From Stenogyne calaminthoides (taxonomy: Eukaryota; Streptophyta; Magnoliopsida; Lamiales; Lamiaceae): a DNA stretch of 64,000 nucleotides. Each line of letters begins with the position of its first letter. Position 1 is the stretch's first letter. The stretch lies in assembly GCA_037126765.1 (NCBI GenBank), contig JBBCBC010000021.1:24259434-24323433 (forward strand). Reading direction: 5' to 3'. The position numbers were made by a program, and so were the translations under genes. Under the pieces are notes generated by a model that was not told the origin of the DNA, ran no database searches, and saw only the letters and a program-made list of their open reading frames with translations. Of this stretch, positions 36,555 to 48,419 are shown piece by piece.

Positions 36555-37549
36555 CTGCAACAATAATGGCTATTCATCTGCTGGTAATTATTTCTTGCCT
36601 ATATCAAATGTCGTGTGTGGTATAATTTTTTTAGCTGTACTTCAGCGAGTATATTTTGAAATGAGATTTTTATAGTGAAACATAAGGCTTCCACTATGGT
36701 CCGTAATTTGACTTTTTCCCTTTTTTTTTTTTAAGGCAGCTTGGTCGTGATAATTATGCATTGGCGCGCGGTGAATGCGGTAGCTAATTTTTTGTTTGTA
36801 ACTTTTAATTTTGAGAGAAAATGATTAGAATAATTTAGGGACATTTTCATTGGTATTTGGATGACCAATTTGTAAGTAATTAAATTTGCCTAAATTAGTA
36901 TTTATGTGATGCACTTATGCTTATTGGAAAGATACTTTACCGTCTCCTAAATCTATGCAATTGGGTCAGCGACCAAATAAAAAAACGGCTGATCTATTCC
37001 TGTCTTTTTTTCCTGCCTGGTTCCTATATTTAACAACCGTCATGCAGCCTATTCTTTTTTCTTACCTTTGTTCTTTTCCTTCACCTTCGTACTCGGTAGA
37101 TTGGGACAACGAACTCTTAAACCACGGGACAAAATTACCCTAGTTTTTTTTGTTCATGGAGCTTGTGTAGAAACTTTTCATGTGAATTTTTTTTTTGAGA
37201 ATTATAACATTAGAAAAAGGGTTAGGGAATGAAATTAGTATTGAGGAATGATGTGCGGCGTGATTCATCCCTGGGGTGATAACCTTTTTTTAATTTTTTG
37301 GGTGCGAAAAGTCTGAAATGCCCTTGATGAAAATTTTGTCGAAATTGGATGAAATTGTTTTCGGCCCATCTTCCCTTCAAACGAAATATTGGATTTTAAA
37401 ATTTGATTTCAAATTTTGAATCTGTTTTATCTCTCATCTCACTTTTTATCTCAAATTTTTTCTTTCACTTTTTCTTGGCCCGTTTCCTTCCATCCACCAT
37501 TGAACCACCATTGAATAACTCTGTAGCTATTTTGTGATCGGAGAAAAAA
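36555..37549. other. 3' UTR and intergenic region after the callose synthase gene
   Basis: No supported gene. A possible polyadenylation signal aataaa is at 36976-36981. Short open frames at 36424-36675 and 36955-37143 have no recognisable features. Confidence 0.5.
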
Positions 37550-37789
37550 ATGCATCATCATCGAAATACATCAGAGAAGAAATATTATGTGGTTTTACAA
37601 GGAGTCCAACCCGGGATTTACCAGACCTGGGAAGATTGTGCACATAATGTTATTGGGTTTTCCTACTCGTTGTACCGTAAATTTCTAAATGAAGATGAAG
37701 CTTATGATGCTTACCGCATTTACATTAGTTCGACGTTAAACAAAAACAATGTGTCTACAACTGTTTTCGACGCTAACACGAAGTTTTGA
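37550..37789 (+). CDS. Small protein with RNase H1 N-terminal (viroplasmin-like) domain
   Basis: A 79-residue frame starting MHHHRNTSEKKYYVVLQGVQ. The stretch YYVVLQGVQPGIYQTWEDC followed by aromatic residues and YRKF matches the small fold at the N-terminus of eukaryotic RNase H1, also found in caulimovirus inclusion-body proteins. That domain binds RNA/DNA hybrids or double-stranded RNA. The catalytic RNase H part is absent; after the domain comes a short tail and a stop. It could be a stand-alone plant gene, the first exon of a longer one, or a piece carried by a transposon. A flanking A-rich and CT-rich leader precedes the ATG. The family call is fairly firm; expression is unknown. Confidence 0.6.
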   Translation: MHHHRNTSEKKYYVVLQGVQPGIYQTWEDCAHNVIGFSYSLYRKFLNEDEAYDAYRIYISSTLNKNNVSTTVFDANTKF

Positions 37790-38866
37790 TTGCGAAAATA
37801 GTTTCGCCACCAGAAATTAAACGCAGAGTTCCCAGATGGGTATGGTTGGTGTTTGTTGAATTGATTTGTTCCTGTTGGGTTTTTTCAGTGGGTTGTATAG
37901 TTGTTGTTGAACAATGTTCCTAGATGGGTATGGTTGAAGAAATGAATTGGAATTTAAGGTTTTCGATTTAATTTTACTCTATTTTGTTTTGGATTAATGT
38001 TGGTACGATGTGTATCACTTAAAAAAACTAATGGTTGTGTTGAATTAATCTTTGATGTTGTTCTTCATATTGAAGTTGAATAATTAATTTGGTGGCAATT
38101 TGAAGTTGTTCCTTCGATTAAGATCCATATTAAATGATGGTTTTGTGTGTAAACAAAAAATGGAGTAAATAATTAAATATTTTTTTTTCCAGTTAAATGA
38201 TTTTTAAGACATCAAAATATCATATAATTAAATATAGGAATTAAATAATATTAAAAAATAAAATGAATCAAGGTCCAAAATATATAATATTTTGCTTGGG
38301 CCCAAAAATAATAAATTGTATTGTAATCCCATAATACAATCAAATTTAATGAGCCCATAAAGACAAAGTTGTATTATAAGGAGAAATGATCAGCAGGGTA
38401 AGTGGTAAAATTGTTGTTTGATCAACACGATGATTGATGCAAGTATGGTAGCAACATCTGCATATATTGAAAATGCAAAAAACCAAATTAACTGATAGAT
38501 ACATAGATAACAATTCATTATCAAGCAAAAGTGACATAGTTTTAGTAGTTAGTCGATCAAAAAGTAAAAAAAAAAGTGTTTATAATGATCCCTTCAAGTC
38601 AGACATGGACATGAAAAACAACCACCACCGTAACCCACCTACTCCAGTTACACCAGATGAACATTAAAAGTATGTACTTTAGCTTTAACCAACAATATCA
38701 TTATAGTCCAAAAACTCCATCACTTCGATCAATGTATATCTCAAGACCATCATCCTTGAATTTTACATCCCAAGATCTTTCATCCATGATAAGCACTGCT
38801 TTGTCGGGGTTCATTTATTTGTATGTAAATGCAGTAATGGAGTCCCAGAAACTCTTATAAATTGGC
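37790..38866. other. AT-rich non-coding region
   Basis: No supported gene. A short phrase, agatgggtatggttg, occurs twice (about 37834 and 37923). Open frames at 38346-38537 and 38467-38860 have no recognisable motifs. Confidence 0.5.
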
Positions 38867-39430
38867 TGTTGATTAGTGTGAAAATTGCTCGAAATTTTTG
38901 TGTTTTAGTTGCTTAATTTTATAGGAATTCATGTATTTTCTATATTAAAATTGACTAATTGTGGTTAAATGTCGAGAAAAGTAGTGTTTTGTTATTTTGT
39001 AGGAAATTGAGGATAATTGGAGCAAACACGTGTCTATTTTATTTGTGAGGTGAATTAAAGAAATAAATCGAGAAGAGTGTAAAAGTCGAGAACGAGAACA
39101 AACGAGCCATGAAAAATTCTGCATTTGTGGTCCCAATTGGAAGCCGAATTCTGCTTGTTTGAAGGCCCAACATCATTCCATTTTAATGACGTGGCAACAA
39201 CCCATTGAAGGCCCAATTAGAAGTCCCAATTGATTGAATCAACCATCTACAGTAACATTTCGGTGGACAAAATGAATTAAAAGAAGCAGAGCATGGTTTA
39301 ATTCTTAATGGGTCCATCATGAATTTTGTTTTGCTGGCCATATGGAGTTATTTCAGCAGCCCATTTCAACCATATAAAAAAGGAGAGCACCAGCTTCAGA
39401 TTGGGCATTCCAGAACAGAAACATTCGACA
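38867..39430 (+). repeat. Start of an old Ty3/gypsy-like LTR, segment 1 of 3
   Basis: Begins tgttgattagtgtgaaaatt near 38867 and continues with stretches typical of large plant gypsy LTRs: aattggagcaaacacgtg, repeated gcccaa phrases, and a promoter-like catataaaaaaggagagc near 39375. It is cut at 39430 by the Helitron. The text appears to continue at 46226. Family and start are inferred from style, not from a second copy. Confidence 0.45.
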
Positions 39431-39643
39431 CTAGTTTTAGACCCGCGTACTATGCAGGCTGAAACATTTTTTTGCATTTAGTTAAATTAAAATTAAAAAT
39501 TTATTTAGTTAGTTATTATTTTCTATTGTGAAAAATGAAAATGTAATCTAAATATTTGAAATGAGATTTTACATATCATTGTACTTTATTTTTCTAAAAA
39601 ACACATAAGAGTTCAAAATTTTATATTTCAAAATCAAAATATA

Positions 39644-41830
39644 TCACATAATTACAAATTTTGAAAAAATTTCTTTATAAACAACATTTGTTGTATACTT
39701 GCAAGATTTCACATCAGAATTAAGACACAGAATTTTCAATCGTCTTTTGCCTTTGACTCTAGAAACTGCGACATATAATTGTTCGTGTATGGACACCGAC
39801 TTTGAAAGATACAAATCCACAATAGACAACGATTGACCCTGAATTTTATTTACCATCATCCCAAAACATATTAGAATTGAAAATTGTCTCCTCTTAAACA
39901 TTAAAAACATTGTTTGGTCCGAATTGCTTAATGTCATTCTTGGGATGAACACCTTATTGTCAATATTTCTTCCAGAAATTATTTATGCTTCAATAATATT
40001 ATATCCAAGCTTTATAACAATCAACCTTGTTCCATTTTGCACAAACCTGATTTTATATCAATATTTTTGAGAAGCATTATCGACACTCTTTCGTTCAAGA
40101 TCAAGTTGTGGTTTGGTAATCCTGAACACTTAATGAAGTTTAAAAAATCGACAGAGAACATCTATGCATTAGAGTCTGATTGACACTCCGTTATGCAGAC
40201 ACTATCGGAACTAAAATATACCTTATTATCACCAGAAATCATATGTAGAAGCTTCTCATTAATGGATTCCACTTCACTATGTGTTTGTGCAAGTATTGAT
40301 CTATCCTCAATGTATTGTCTGAACTTAAATTATCAGCTACGTCCTGCTAAATACTTTGTATCATAGAAGCAACATGATCAATTTCACCATGAATTAAATT
40401 TTCTTCGGTAGACTCAATATCTATTAACACATACTTACTGTCTCCAAATTTACTGTTATCAATTTTTAGAATCCATCTGGAGAATTCTGCAATCCCTCAT
40501 CGCTGCGACATTTGTTGTGAGGTAATAGAATGCTCAAATAATGTTGTTCTCCAGCTCCTGGTGGAACATAACACAACCTTCCCACTGAAAACTTACAGTC
40601 TTTTCTCCCTTTTCACTTTCGATTTTTTTCTATCCCAAACATACTTCGAAGTGAATTCAATGTAAGTGAGATCTCTAGCCTTCTCATCATTCTTGTTGTG
40701 TTCCATCCATGCTAAAACGATTGATTTTTTACAGTTGGTTTGTCAAGTATATTATCAATGTAATCATCATCACAAAAAATCGTTTGCTCATCTGGAATAT
40801 GAAAGTTCAACCTTTGCATTGTTGGGTATCTGCAGTGTATAGTGTTCTCCAAACAGCTTCACATGGAGAAACATGTCTACAATTGATATAATTGTCAAAA
40901 TAAATTTTATGGAATCGTTTTCTTCTTCCCAACCTTCGACAATGCTTGTTGTTACTCTGTCGGGACCCTTGTTAATATACTTGAACAAATACTTAATGAA
41001 TTTATGTCAATTGCACCACTCAACTTTAATATATGTTTGATATCTTCTCAACAAAATTGAACTATAAGGTACCACAAATGAATTATCAATAGTAATTTCA
41101 CCTTTTATCACGACATAACAATTACTTCTTCTTCTGTAAAGAGGATACCCTTTGTCGTCCACTGTAGTTTCTTCATTTTATATATTTGGAAAACGTTTAG
41201 AACAATAATTTTCAACCATGCAATGAGAGTTTATATTTGAAAGTTCGCTTGGACCATGCATCATATTATTTCTAATCAAATCGTGCAATATCAAATCATC
41301 ATCTTTAGTTGGTATTTCAGTAGATATAATACGATAAATATCCTCAGAATTAGGAAACTTGCTCCCACGATTAATGTAGAATGTATGCATTAGTTAGAGA
41401 TCATATGATAAATATCCTCAGGATTTAAAATCCTCATTAATCCTACTCTACTTTATTACCTATCACTACTCTTTTTTTTATTCTTTCAATACACTCACAC
41501 CATCTACCTTTTTATTTTCCAACACACTCATGATAATATAATAATACCACACCAATCAACTTTTCCATTATCCAACCCTATAAAATCTCAAAATAAAAAT
41601 ACATTTTAACTATTCATCAAAATTTTAAAATCTCAAGATTTCAAAGTTTAGGAATTCTCCCGCCCACTATAAGCCCAAAACAAACATACCCTAATAATTT
41701 CAGATGGTGCTTTCACCATTTGTAGTTGATTTTTTTCCATTTGAACAACATAATGGAAACTTTGGAGGGTTCTCATTCTTCTTACTTCGTTCTTCAACCA
41801 CATATTTATGTTACAATAAATACACATGTA
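39644..41830 (-). pseudogene. Helitron Rep-helicase (RepHel) protein, broken into pieces
   Basis: Minus-strand pieces in protein order. An N-terminal piece at about 41700-41830 has a WLKNEV...QMEK stretch like the region before the Rep domain. A Rep-region piece at 41178-41390 has SKFPNSEDIYRIISTEIP and MMHGPSEL. At 40788-40988 is FKYINKGPDRVTTSIVEGW. Mid-helicase text at about 40080-40290 has FSSDSVC and IKCSGLPNHNLIL. The PIF1-type helicase C-terminus at 39644-39952 has INKIQGQSLSIVDLYL-like text and LYVAVSRVKGKRRLKILC (motif VI). The HUH nickase motif is not seen, and stops and frameshifts lie between pieces. An AT-rich block at about 41395-41692 interrupts the Rep region. Confidence 0.75.
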
Positions 41831-42368
41831 TGTAGCATCACTAAATTCAAGATAGTTTGAAAAAAAACATGATTTTTTTTTAATTATTGTTACAGTCAGA
41901 AGAAAAATTCATAATTAAAAATATTATCCATTGATTTGTATAATTACTTTGTAAATTCCCGATATCGCTTCTATCACGTGGACCTAGACCTCTTTTTCAT
42001 ATTTCACAATAAAAAATAAGTTTAAATTCACGTATTTAGAAATTTTGAAATAAATTAACTGTGCAGATACATAAGTAATGAACATACATGACAATAGATA
42101 ATAAATAAATTATAAAATGACATATTACCAATTCCTGAAGCGCTTAGAAGAAATTACTTCATTCACTTGACTACTTAAATGTGAATGTTCGTGTTCCCAA
42201 TGATGATCTCCTCGATTTATATTTTTTACTCAAACTGCCTTTTCTTTTAGCTTAATTTAGTACAACTTTTCCTTTATCTACATATAAGATATGTAGGAAA
42301 TATAAATTTACTTAAAGCAAGTTATAATTTTAAAAACTTTTAATTAATAATTAAGAAGAAAAAAAGTC

Positions 42369-42772
42369 TAACAATTTGAGGTCATTTTTATACTCTGAGA
42401 TAATGACGTAGTAGATGTAACCTTTAGACGCACAACTCAATACTGGTTAAATATTGTTATTGATTATAAGACAAAAAAATTTAAATAGTTAATTAGCATA
42501 ATTATTAATTATTCATTGAATTATGATATAGTAGTTGAGTACTTACTATTCTTTAAGTTAGATAATGACAATGACATATCTATATAACAATTTGAGTTCA
42601 TTGTTATACTCTGAGATAATGACGTAGTAGATTTAACCTTTGAACGCACAACTCGATACTGGTTAAATATTGCTATTGATTGTAAGATAAAAAAAAGTTA
42701 ATTAGCTTAATTATTAATTATTCGTTGAATTGTGATAGTAGTTGAGTACTTACTATTCGTTAAGTTGGATAG
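42369..42772. repeat. Direct tandem duplication of about 216 bp inside the Helitron
   Basis: Units start at 42369 and 42585 with taacaatttgag. Both contain atactctgagataatgacgt and gttgagtacttactattc. They differ by scattered substitutions and small gaps. Confidence 0.75.
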
Positions 42773-45700
42773 AATGGGCTTCTGTAAAAATAAAATTAAA
42801 CCATTTAATTGTTTAGGTTATTTATAGTGATTTTCTCACACTCCGCGTCATCATTCTTCTTTGCACAAAAACATAATATTAAATATATACTCCATAATTT
42901 ATAATTTAGAATAAGGAATAAATTTAAATGTTCACATATAATATTAGAAAATAAAAATTACATCTACAATTAAATTAATCAAACTAATTTAATGTTTAAA
43001 ATATTTAATTTAAAACTAATAATATAAAATTATTTTTAATCCCGTGTAGTAGTCTGTGTTACGTCTAGTGAAATATATTACATAAATTTTTTGTAAAATA
43101 AATCTTATCAATATTAAATGTATTTAAAGGATATCCTCTATTTAAGGGAGTCGGAATATTTGCATCTTCTTCAAATGCTAATCTTTGTTTGTAAACACAT
43201 ACTTGTGTGTATCTGATTTCAATTGTTTAAAAAAATATTTAATATAACTTATTATACCTAATCAATTTTAAAAGTAATTAATAAATTATAAAATAAATAA
43301 ATGATCGACCTTTTGCATTGATATTGATGTATGGGGATGAAAAGACATTCGACATAGTGTTTTCATGTAATGTGAAATGTGGATTTAATTGTCCCAAATT
43401 TTTTTTACATTCAAATACTTTATCCAAAGAATAATTCATTTATTGATCTAATAATCAGATGATTTACATTTATAAATATTTTGACACGCGTACATTATTT
43501 AAAATATTTAAATAAATTAGACCAAGAAAATTATGTTTAATTAATTATTACATATCTTCCATTAAAAAAATATTGTATATAATTATATATAGTCTGACTT
43601 TGTATAATTTAGTAATTATATATAATCAATTATCATTAATTGGACATTAAATATAAATTAACTTATATAAAGAAATAAAATTCAAAATAATATTCATCTG
43701 TGCAAATAAATTTAGAAATAATATTTGATTAATATTTCTTTTTAATGATATGAAAACTAACATCTTAAAATTTGATTACATATACATTTATAGGTTTAGT
43801 TGTTATTATAATTTTTAAGTCTGGATATGCTTGGAAGTTGCAAGAATTTATTTGTCCATATAAAAAAAAACCGAGTTACACATATTTATTTAATTTTAAA
43901 TTATTTTGAAATGTAGAAAGTTTGGATTAAAGTTATAAATTTAAATTCATCCTATAATATTATCTTGGAAATAATAAAGTGTGAGTTTTTGTATAAATTC
44001 ATATTTTCAATTCTTTGGTATTAGATAGCTGGGGATTTTTTTTTCTAAAAAGAAAGAACTTTCAAATCATAGAATATTAGTTTAGTGATAATATAGTATC
44101 TTGATCAATTTTTAGTTTATACTTTTTATTTTAAATATTTTCCTAAAAAATTAAAAGAGTAAATATTTAATAAAAAAATTAGAATTTTTGTAACAATACA
44201 AATTGAATACAATATCTCCTAAAATAACTAAATCGCGATAATAATAAAAAATATTAGATAAAAAAAATTGATTAATTTTTAATTTAGACTTTATTTTAAG
44301 TAATTCTTCTATAAAAATTAGAAGATTAAAATTAATAATAAATGTTGATTAGGTAAGTTAAACACTATTTGTTATCGTGAAATATTTCGGGTCCGTAGAT
44401 TTCAGTCCATATATTTTTTTTTTAAAAATCATAATTTTGCTATCTTGAAGATATATTTAAAGTTTAATTTTGAACGTATTGTAATTCAACTATTAATATT
44501 ATTTTAATTTAAATATTAATTATTACAATAACAAAAAAATTATATTACGCTTTTACATTTATTCATTATTAATTATATCTTGGCGATCACTTGGAAATTT
44601 GATCAATTAAATCATTTTTCGCAAATTTTGTTATATATTGAGTATATCTTTGGTCAACTAATCAATTTTGAAATTTGGACTCCTATATATTGTTAACTAA
44701 TCCGTAATTATTAATTATTAATTGCATAAGATCTTTCTTAATTATTGAATATTTTTTAATTAAGATAAAAAATTGTTCAATTAATCAATTTGGAAATTTG
44801 GATTGTTAATATAGTATTGTCAATTAATTATTAATGGTACCTTGTCAATCACTTTTGAAAATTTGTTTAGCATTGCATAACATTAATTATTTTAAGTACA
44901 CAATTTATATATGTTAATTAAGCATACATATATGGATTATCGATTAACTATGAATTTGAAAAAAAATTGAATCAAATAATTAAAAATAATATTTGTCATA
45001 TAACATAAATAAGTAATAAGTTATATATATTAATTGTTAAGTCAACGAAATAAATTAACCATAATATTGCAATTTTTTTCTTTTTATAGATATGTTTATA
45101 ATATTTGAGAAAGAAATAAATAAATAATAAAATTCATAGTTTATCAAAAATAAGATAACAATGTTAGTCAAATACTTTCTATAATTCTTGATCGAGTTTC
45201 AATATAAAATCAATAATTTGAGATTGGGTCTGTTTTTTAATTTGCAATATTAACTAATATTGTTAATTATATCTATTAATTATTGCATTGATTTCAAAAA
45301 AATATACCTAAATCTCCATAAAAATTTGGAACAAATCTATGACTGCGCCAATTAAAAAATTTAGATAGTCAAAGGGACTCTATAAAATAGTGGACTTTAT
45401 TGAAAAATAAAAATTCATGCACAAATGTATTGATTGTGCCAAAAATCTAATCATATGCGATGAAATTATAGTTGAAGTAAAGAACAGTCATTACTCATTA
45501 AAAAGAAAATTAGATCATATTCGAATAAAGTATATTGAAGAGACGAATATCAGTTACATTAAAATATACAAAAACTGTAAACATTAAACGAAACTTGTTA
45601 ATATGTCATCGACTTCATTGTAGACATCAACCCATCTTTATATATTCATTTCCAGGTATAATCTTCTCGTTCTCCAAAAACAATCTTCTCAAAAAAATAT

Positions 45701-46224
45701 ATAAATCTGAAAATCAAAACACGTTTGTCAGAATATGAAAAACAATACGAATAAAATATGAACAAAATAGAAATAAAGAAATCACCTTGGTCTTCAAAAT
45801 TAATCTTCTCCACAATAATAATTAAATCTGATAATTACAAAACAATTATTAGTAGTTAAATTACTGCAAAAAATAGAAACAAATGAAATCGACACCAACA
45901 AATATGATCTCACAAATAATATATTTTTGTCATTTTTAACAAATGAGAAATATGATATGAAACCCTAAGAGACGATAAAAAGAATTGGCTGAGAATTTGA
46001 GATGAAGAAAGGAGAAACAGTGAAATAGAATGGAGAAAAAATGAATAAGAGAGGTCAAAATTTATAAGAAATGGAAGACAAAATCAACGGTTGAGATTAA
46101 AACAACACTACAAATGAATGAGATTAAAGAGATTTAAAATAGAGAAATGTGGCAAAAGCCACATCAGCTGCCATGTCATTTTATCATTTGACACATCATC
46201 TTTTATAGGTTTTGCATTATAGAG
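42773..46224. other. Very AT-rich interior of the Helitron
   Basis: No supported gene. Long A/T runs dominate. The 67-residue plus-strand frame at 45535 has no family features. Confidence 0.55.
43036..43076 (+). repeat. Possible second Helitron 3' end, opposite orientation
   Basis: On the plus strand aatcccgtgtagtagtctg is followed by tgttacgtctag and T. CTAG before T after a GC-rich, partly self-complementary stretch resembles a plant Helitron terminus. The stem is poor and no matching 5' end was identified. Confidence 0.3.
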
Positions 46225-46225
46225 A

Positions 46226-46908
46226 TTATAGATTTGTCACAAATTTAGAGAGGAGAAAAAATAGGGTTAGATTTTGAGAGTCTCTACCCACACTCCCACC
46301 CATTAGGTGGGGTGTTTACTTGGGGAAGAGAGAAGGAGTTTGGGTGCAAGAATATAGTGAAGATCCTCCCACAAGATGTCATCTAGGGTTCATTCTTCCT
46401 TTTATTTATTGTATTTTTCATTAGTTAGTTTTGTAGTATTTACATTCTAATTTCTATTATTTGATTTTGGATTGTAAAATCATGAGCTAAACTCTAAGTG
46501 CTCTTAGATGATGTGATATTTGTGAATCTTGAGCTTATGTTTTGATTTAATTGTCTTGGTTCAATTTCTTAATTGTTTGATTAGGTTGATGGGTTTTCAT
46601 TGTTCGATTGCATGATTTCTTCTATTAGCTCATATATTGATCTTTAATTGTTGCAACGAGAGTTGGATAGTTGAGCTAATTTGTATGGGTGTGAGTTGAG
46701 ATTGTGTAATTTGAGTGGATATTGGTTTATCACAATGAGAGTTGGGTAAATTTCATTAGAACTCCATCAATTTACATTGGTTATTTGAATGAGAATTCGG
46801 GTACTTAGTGAAGGTATCATAGGAACTTGGGTCCTTGTATACAGGTGGAAAAGCATGGCTAGGGGTTAGAATATATAGATAGATAGTGTAGCTAGGTAGA
46901 ACCCCTTA
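46226..46908 (+). repeat. Old Ty3/gypsy-like LTR, segment 2 of 3
   Basis: Continues the text cut at 39430. It reads like the leader part of a large plant gypsy LTR: gggttagattttgagagtc, gaagatcctcccacaagatg, and ctagggttcattcttccttt, followed by T-rich text. Element C interrupts it at 46909-46913. The longer open frames are not meaningful. Confidence 0.45.
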
Positions 46909-46913
46909 GTTGT
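46909..46913. repeat. Target site duplication of element C, left copy (GTTGT)
   Basis: gttgt precedes the left LTR and is repeated exactly at 55845-55849. Confidence 0.88.
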
Positions 46914-48126
46914 TGTTGGAATTTAGAGGTACGTAAACACGTAATACATGCGCAACGAAAATTAAAGTTCACCAACAACGAACAGTTAATTCCATAATTA
47001 AATAAGAGTAAACGTAAACAAAATTCTTACAACAATTCATACACAGATTCCTCAACTATAGTATCCACGTAACAGTCGTTTACTAATCTGCACAGATCTG
47101 CCAGCGTTGAATCCCCGAGATAAATTTGCTAGGAAAATCCAAACTCTAGATTTTATAAAGAAAATATGAAGTGATTTGTTTGTGAATTCCTAAGAGCTTG
47201 TATATATAGGGAGGCTTAGCTTATTTCCCAAGCTAGCCCAATTAGGGAAATAAAATCCCTAATCTTGAATTAAATTAATTCATTTTAATTTAATTCCCTA
47301 AATATAAATCTCTACGGATTTAAATGCCTTATATGAAAATCTCTAGATTTATTTCCATATATATTAAATCCTACAATTATATTCCAAATATAATTATTGG
47401 GAATTCTTATTTAATTAAATACAATTTAATTAAATATTAATAATAATTAATTCCAAATTAATCTATTATTAATTACTTCTCCATAAATTAAATATTAAAT
47501 CCAATTTAACATTTAATCGACCAACTATAATTAGTAAACAACCATTACTTGTTGTATGACCCATAAGCCCTCATATATCGAGCGATTAGTCAAACTAACG
47601 GTCTTAATTGAACCCTAAACAATAAATCAGACATTCTCAAAATATGAGGTACGTTGCGAGGAAATGTGCAACTACCTGTAACTGAAACATGGACTATTAC
47701 GTTTTCCTCCTTTCATTCGCGAATACCCGATTAAGTCAAACACGATGAAGTGTCTATTCAAATAACTTAATCAATTTATCTCTAATCACTAATTGATCAT
47801 GTATGTCACACTTAGCCATAAAGTCTAAGTTGACGTGCATCTGTCGATGACTTAGATCCAATTATGATGAGAAGATGAGTATTCTCTCTAAATCCACATT
47901 GAGGAATGAATCCTATTATTAGCTCAACTACCACGCACATGCACTTCGTGATGAACCCAATCCAAACATAATAAATGCATGAATAAATGCAAACAATCAA
48001 ACATAATATTCAAACAAGTGTATTGCCATACATTAGTATTAAATGAACTATAATATTAAATCAAACTGAATATCATCGAGTATTATGTCCTTACAATAGA
48101 TTGTCTCTAGGACACTAACACTAACA
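46914..48126 (-). repeat. copia C 3' LTR
   Basis: 1213 bp, TGTTGGAATTTAGAGG to CACTAACACTAACA on the plus strand. It lacks about 385 bp found in the 5' LTR (roughly 55285-55690); the deletion point is near 47965. Confidence 0.9.
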
Positions 48127-48137
48127 ATCTCCCACTT
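48127..48137 (-). other. copia C polypurine tract
   Basis: AAGTGGGAGAT on the minus strand directly before the 3' LTR. Confidence 0.78.
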
Positions 48138-48419
48138 GGACTAGAGTCAATCACCTACATGTCTAACCCCTAGACCATCAAATGTCTAGTGCGCACATGA
48201 ACACGTACTCAGTATTTTGGTGAAATGATCTTCCAAATTAAATATGAGGGAATACATTTTAATTACATTTCTCCTATCCTTATGATCTCTCAGATCAAAT
48301 GATAAGTCTGGCTACATGCTTGTTTCTGTTTCCTGATCTCGGTTCCTTTGCTTGCGCATTCGCACCAATGTTGTCTAATACAACTCTACTAGACACCTGG
48401 CACTTGGAACTACCCCTAC

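Larger units (their letters stand above)
39431..46225 (-). mobile_element. Helitron, about 6.8 kb, decayed autonomous type
   Basis: A rolling-circle transposon on the minus strand. Its 3' end is at 39431: on the minus strand the sequence ends ...AAAACTAG followed by host T, preceded by a GC-rich near-palindrome (39440-39458). Its 5' end is near 46225 (TCTCTATAATGCAAAACC on the minus strand, host A before it) or, alternatively, 46232. Inside are pieces of the Rep-helicase protein at 39644-41830. The rest is AT-rich filler with other repeats. Ends in an A/T host dinucleotide and no target duplication, as expected for Helitrons. Coding parts are broken. Confidence 0.72.
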
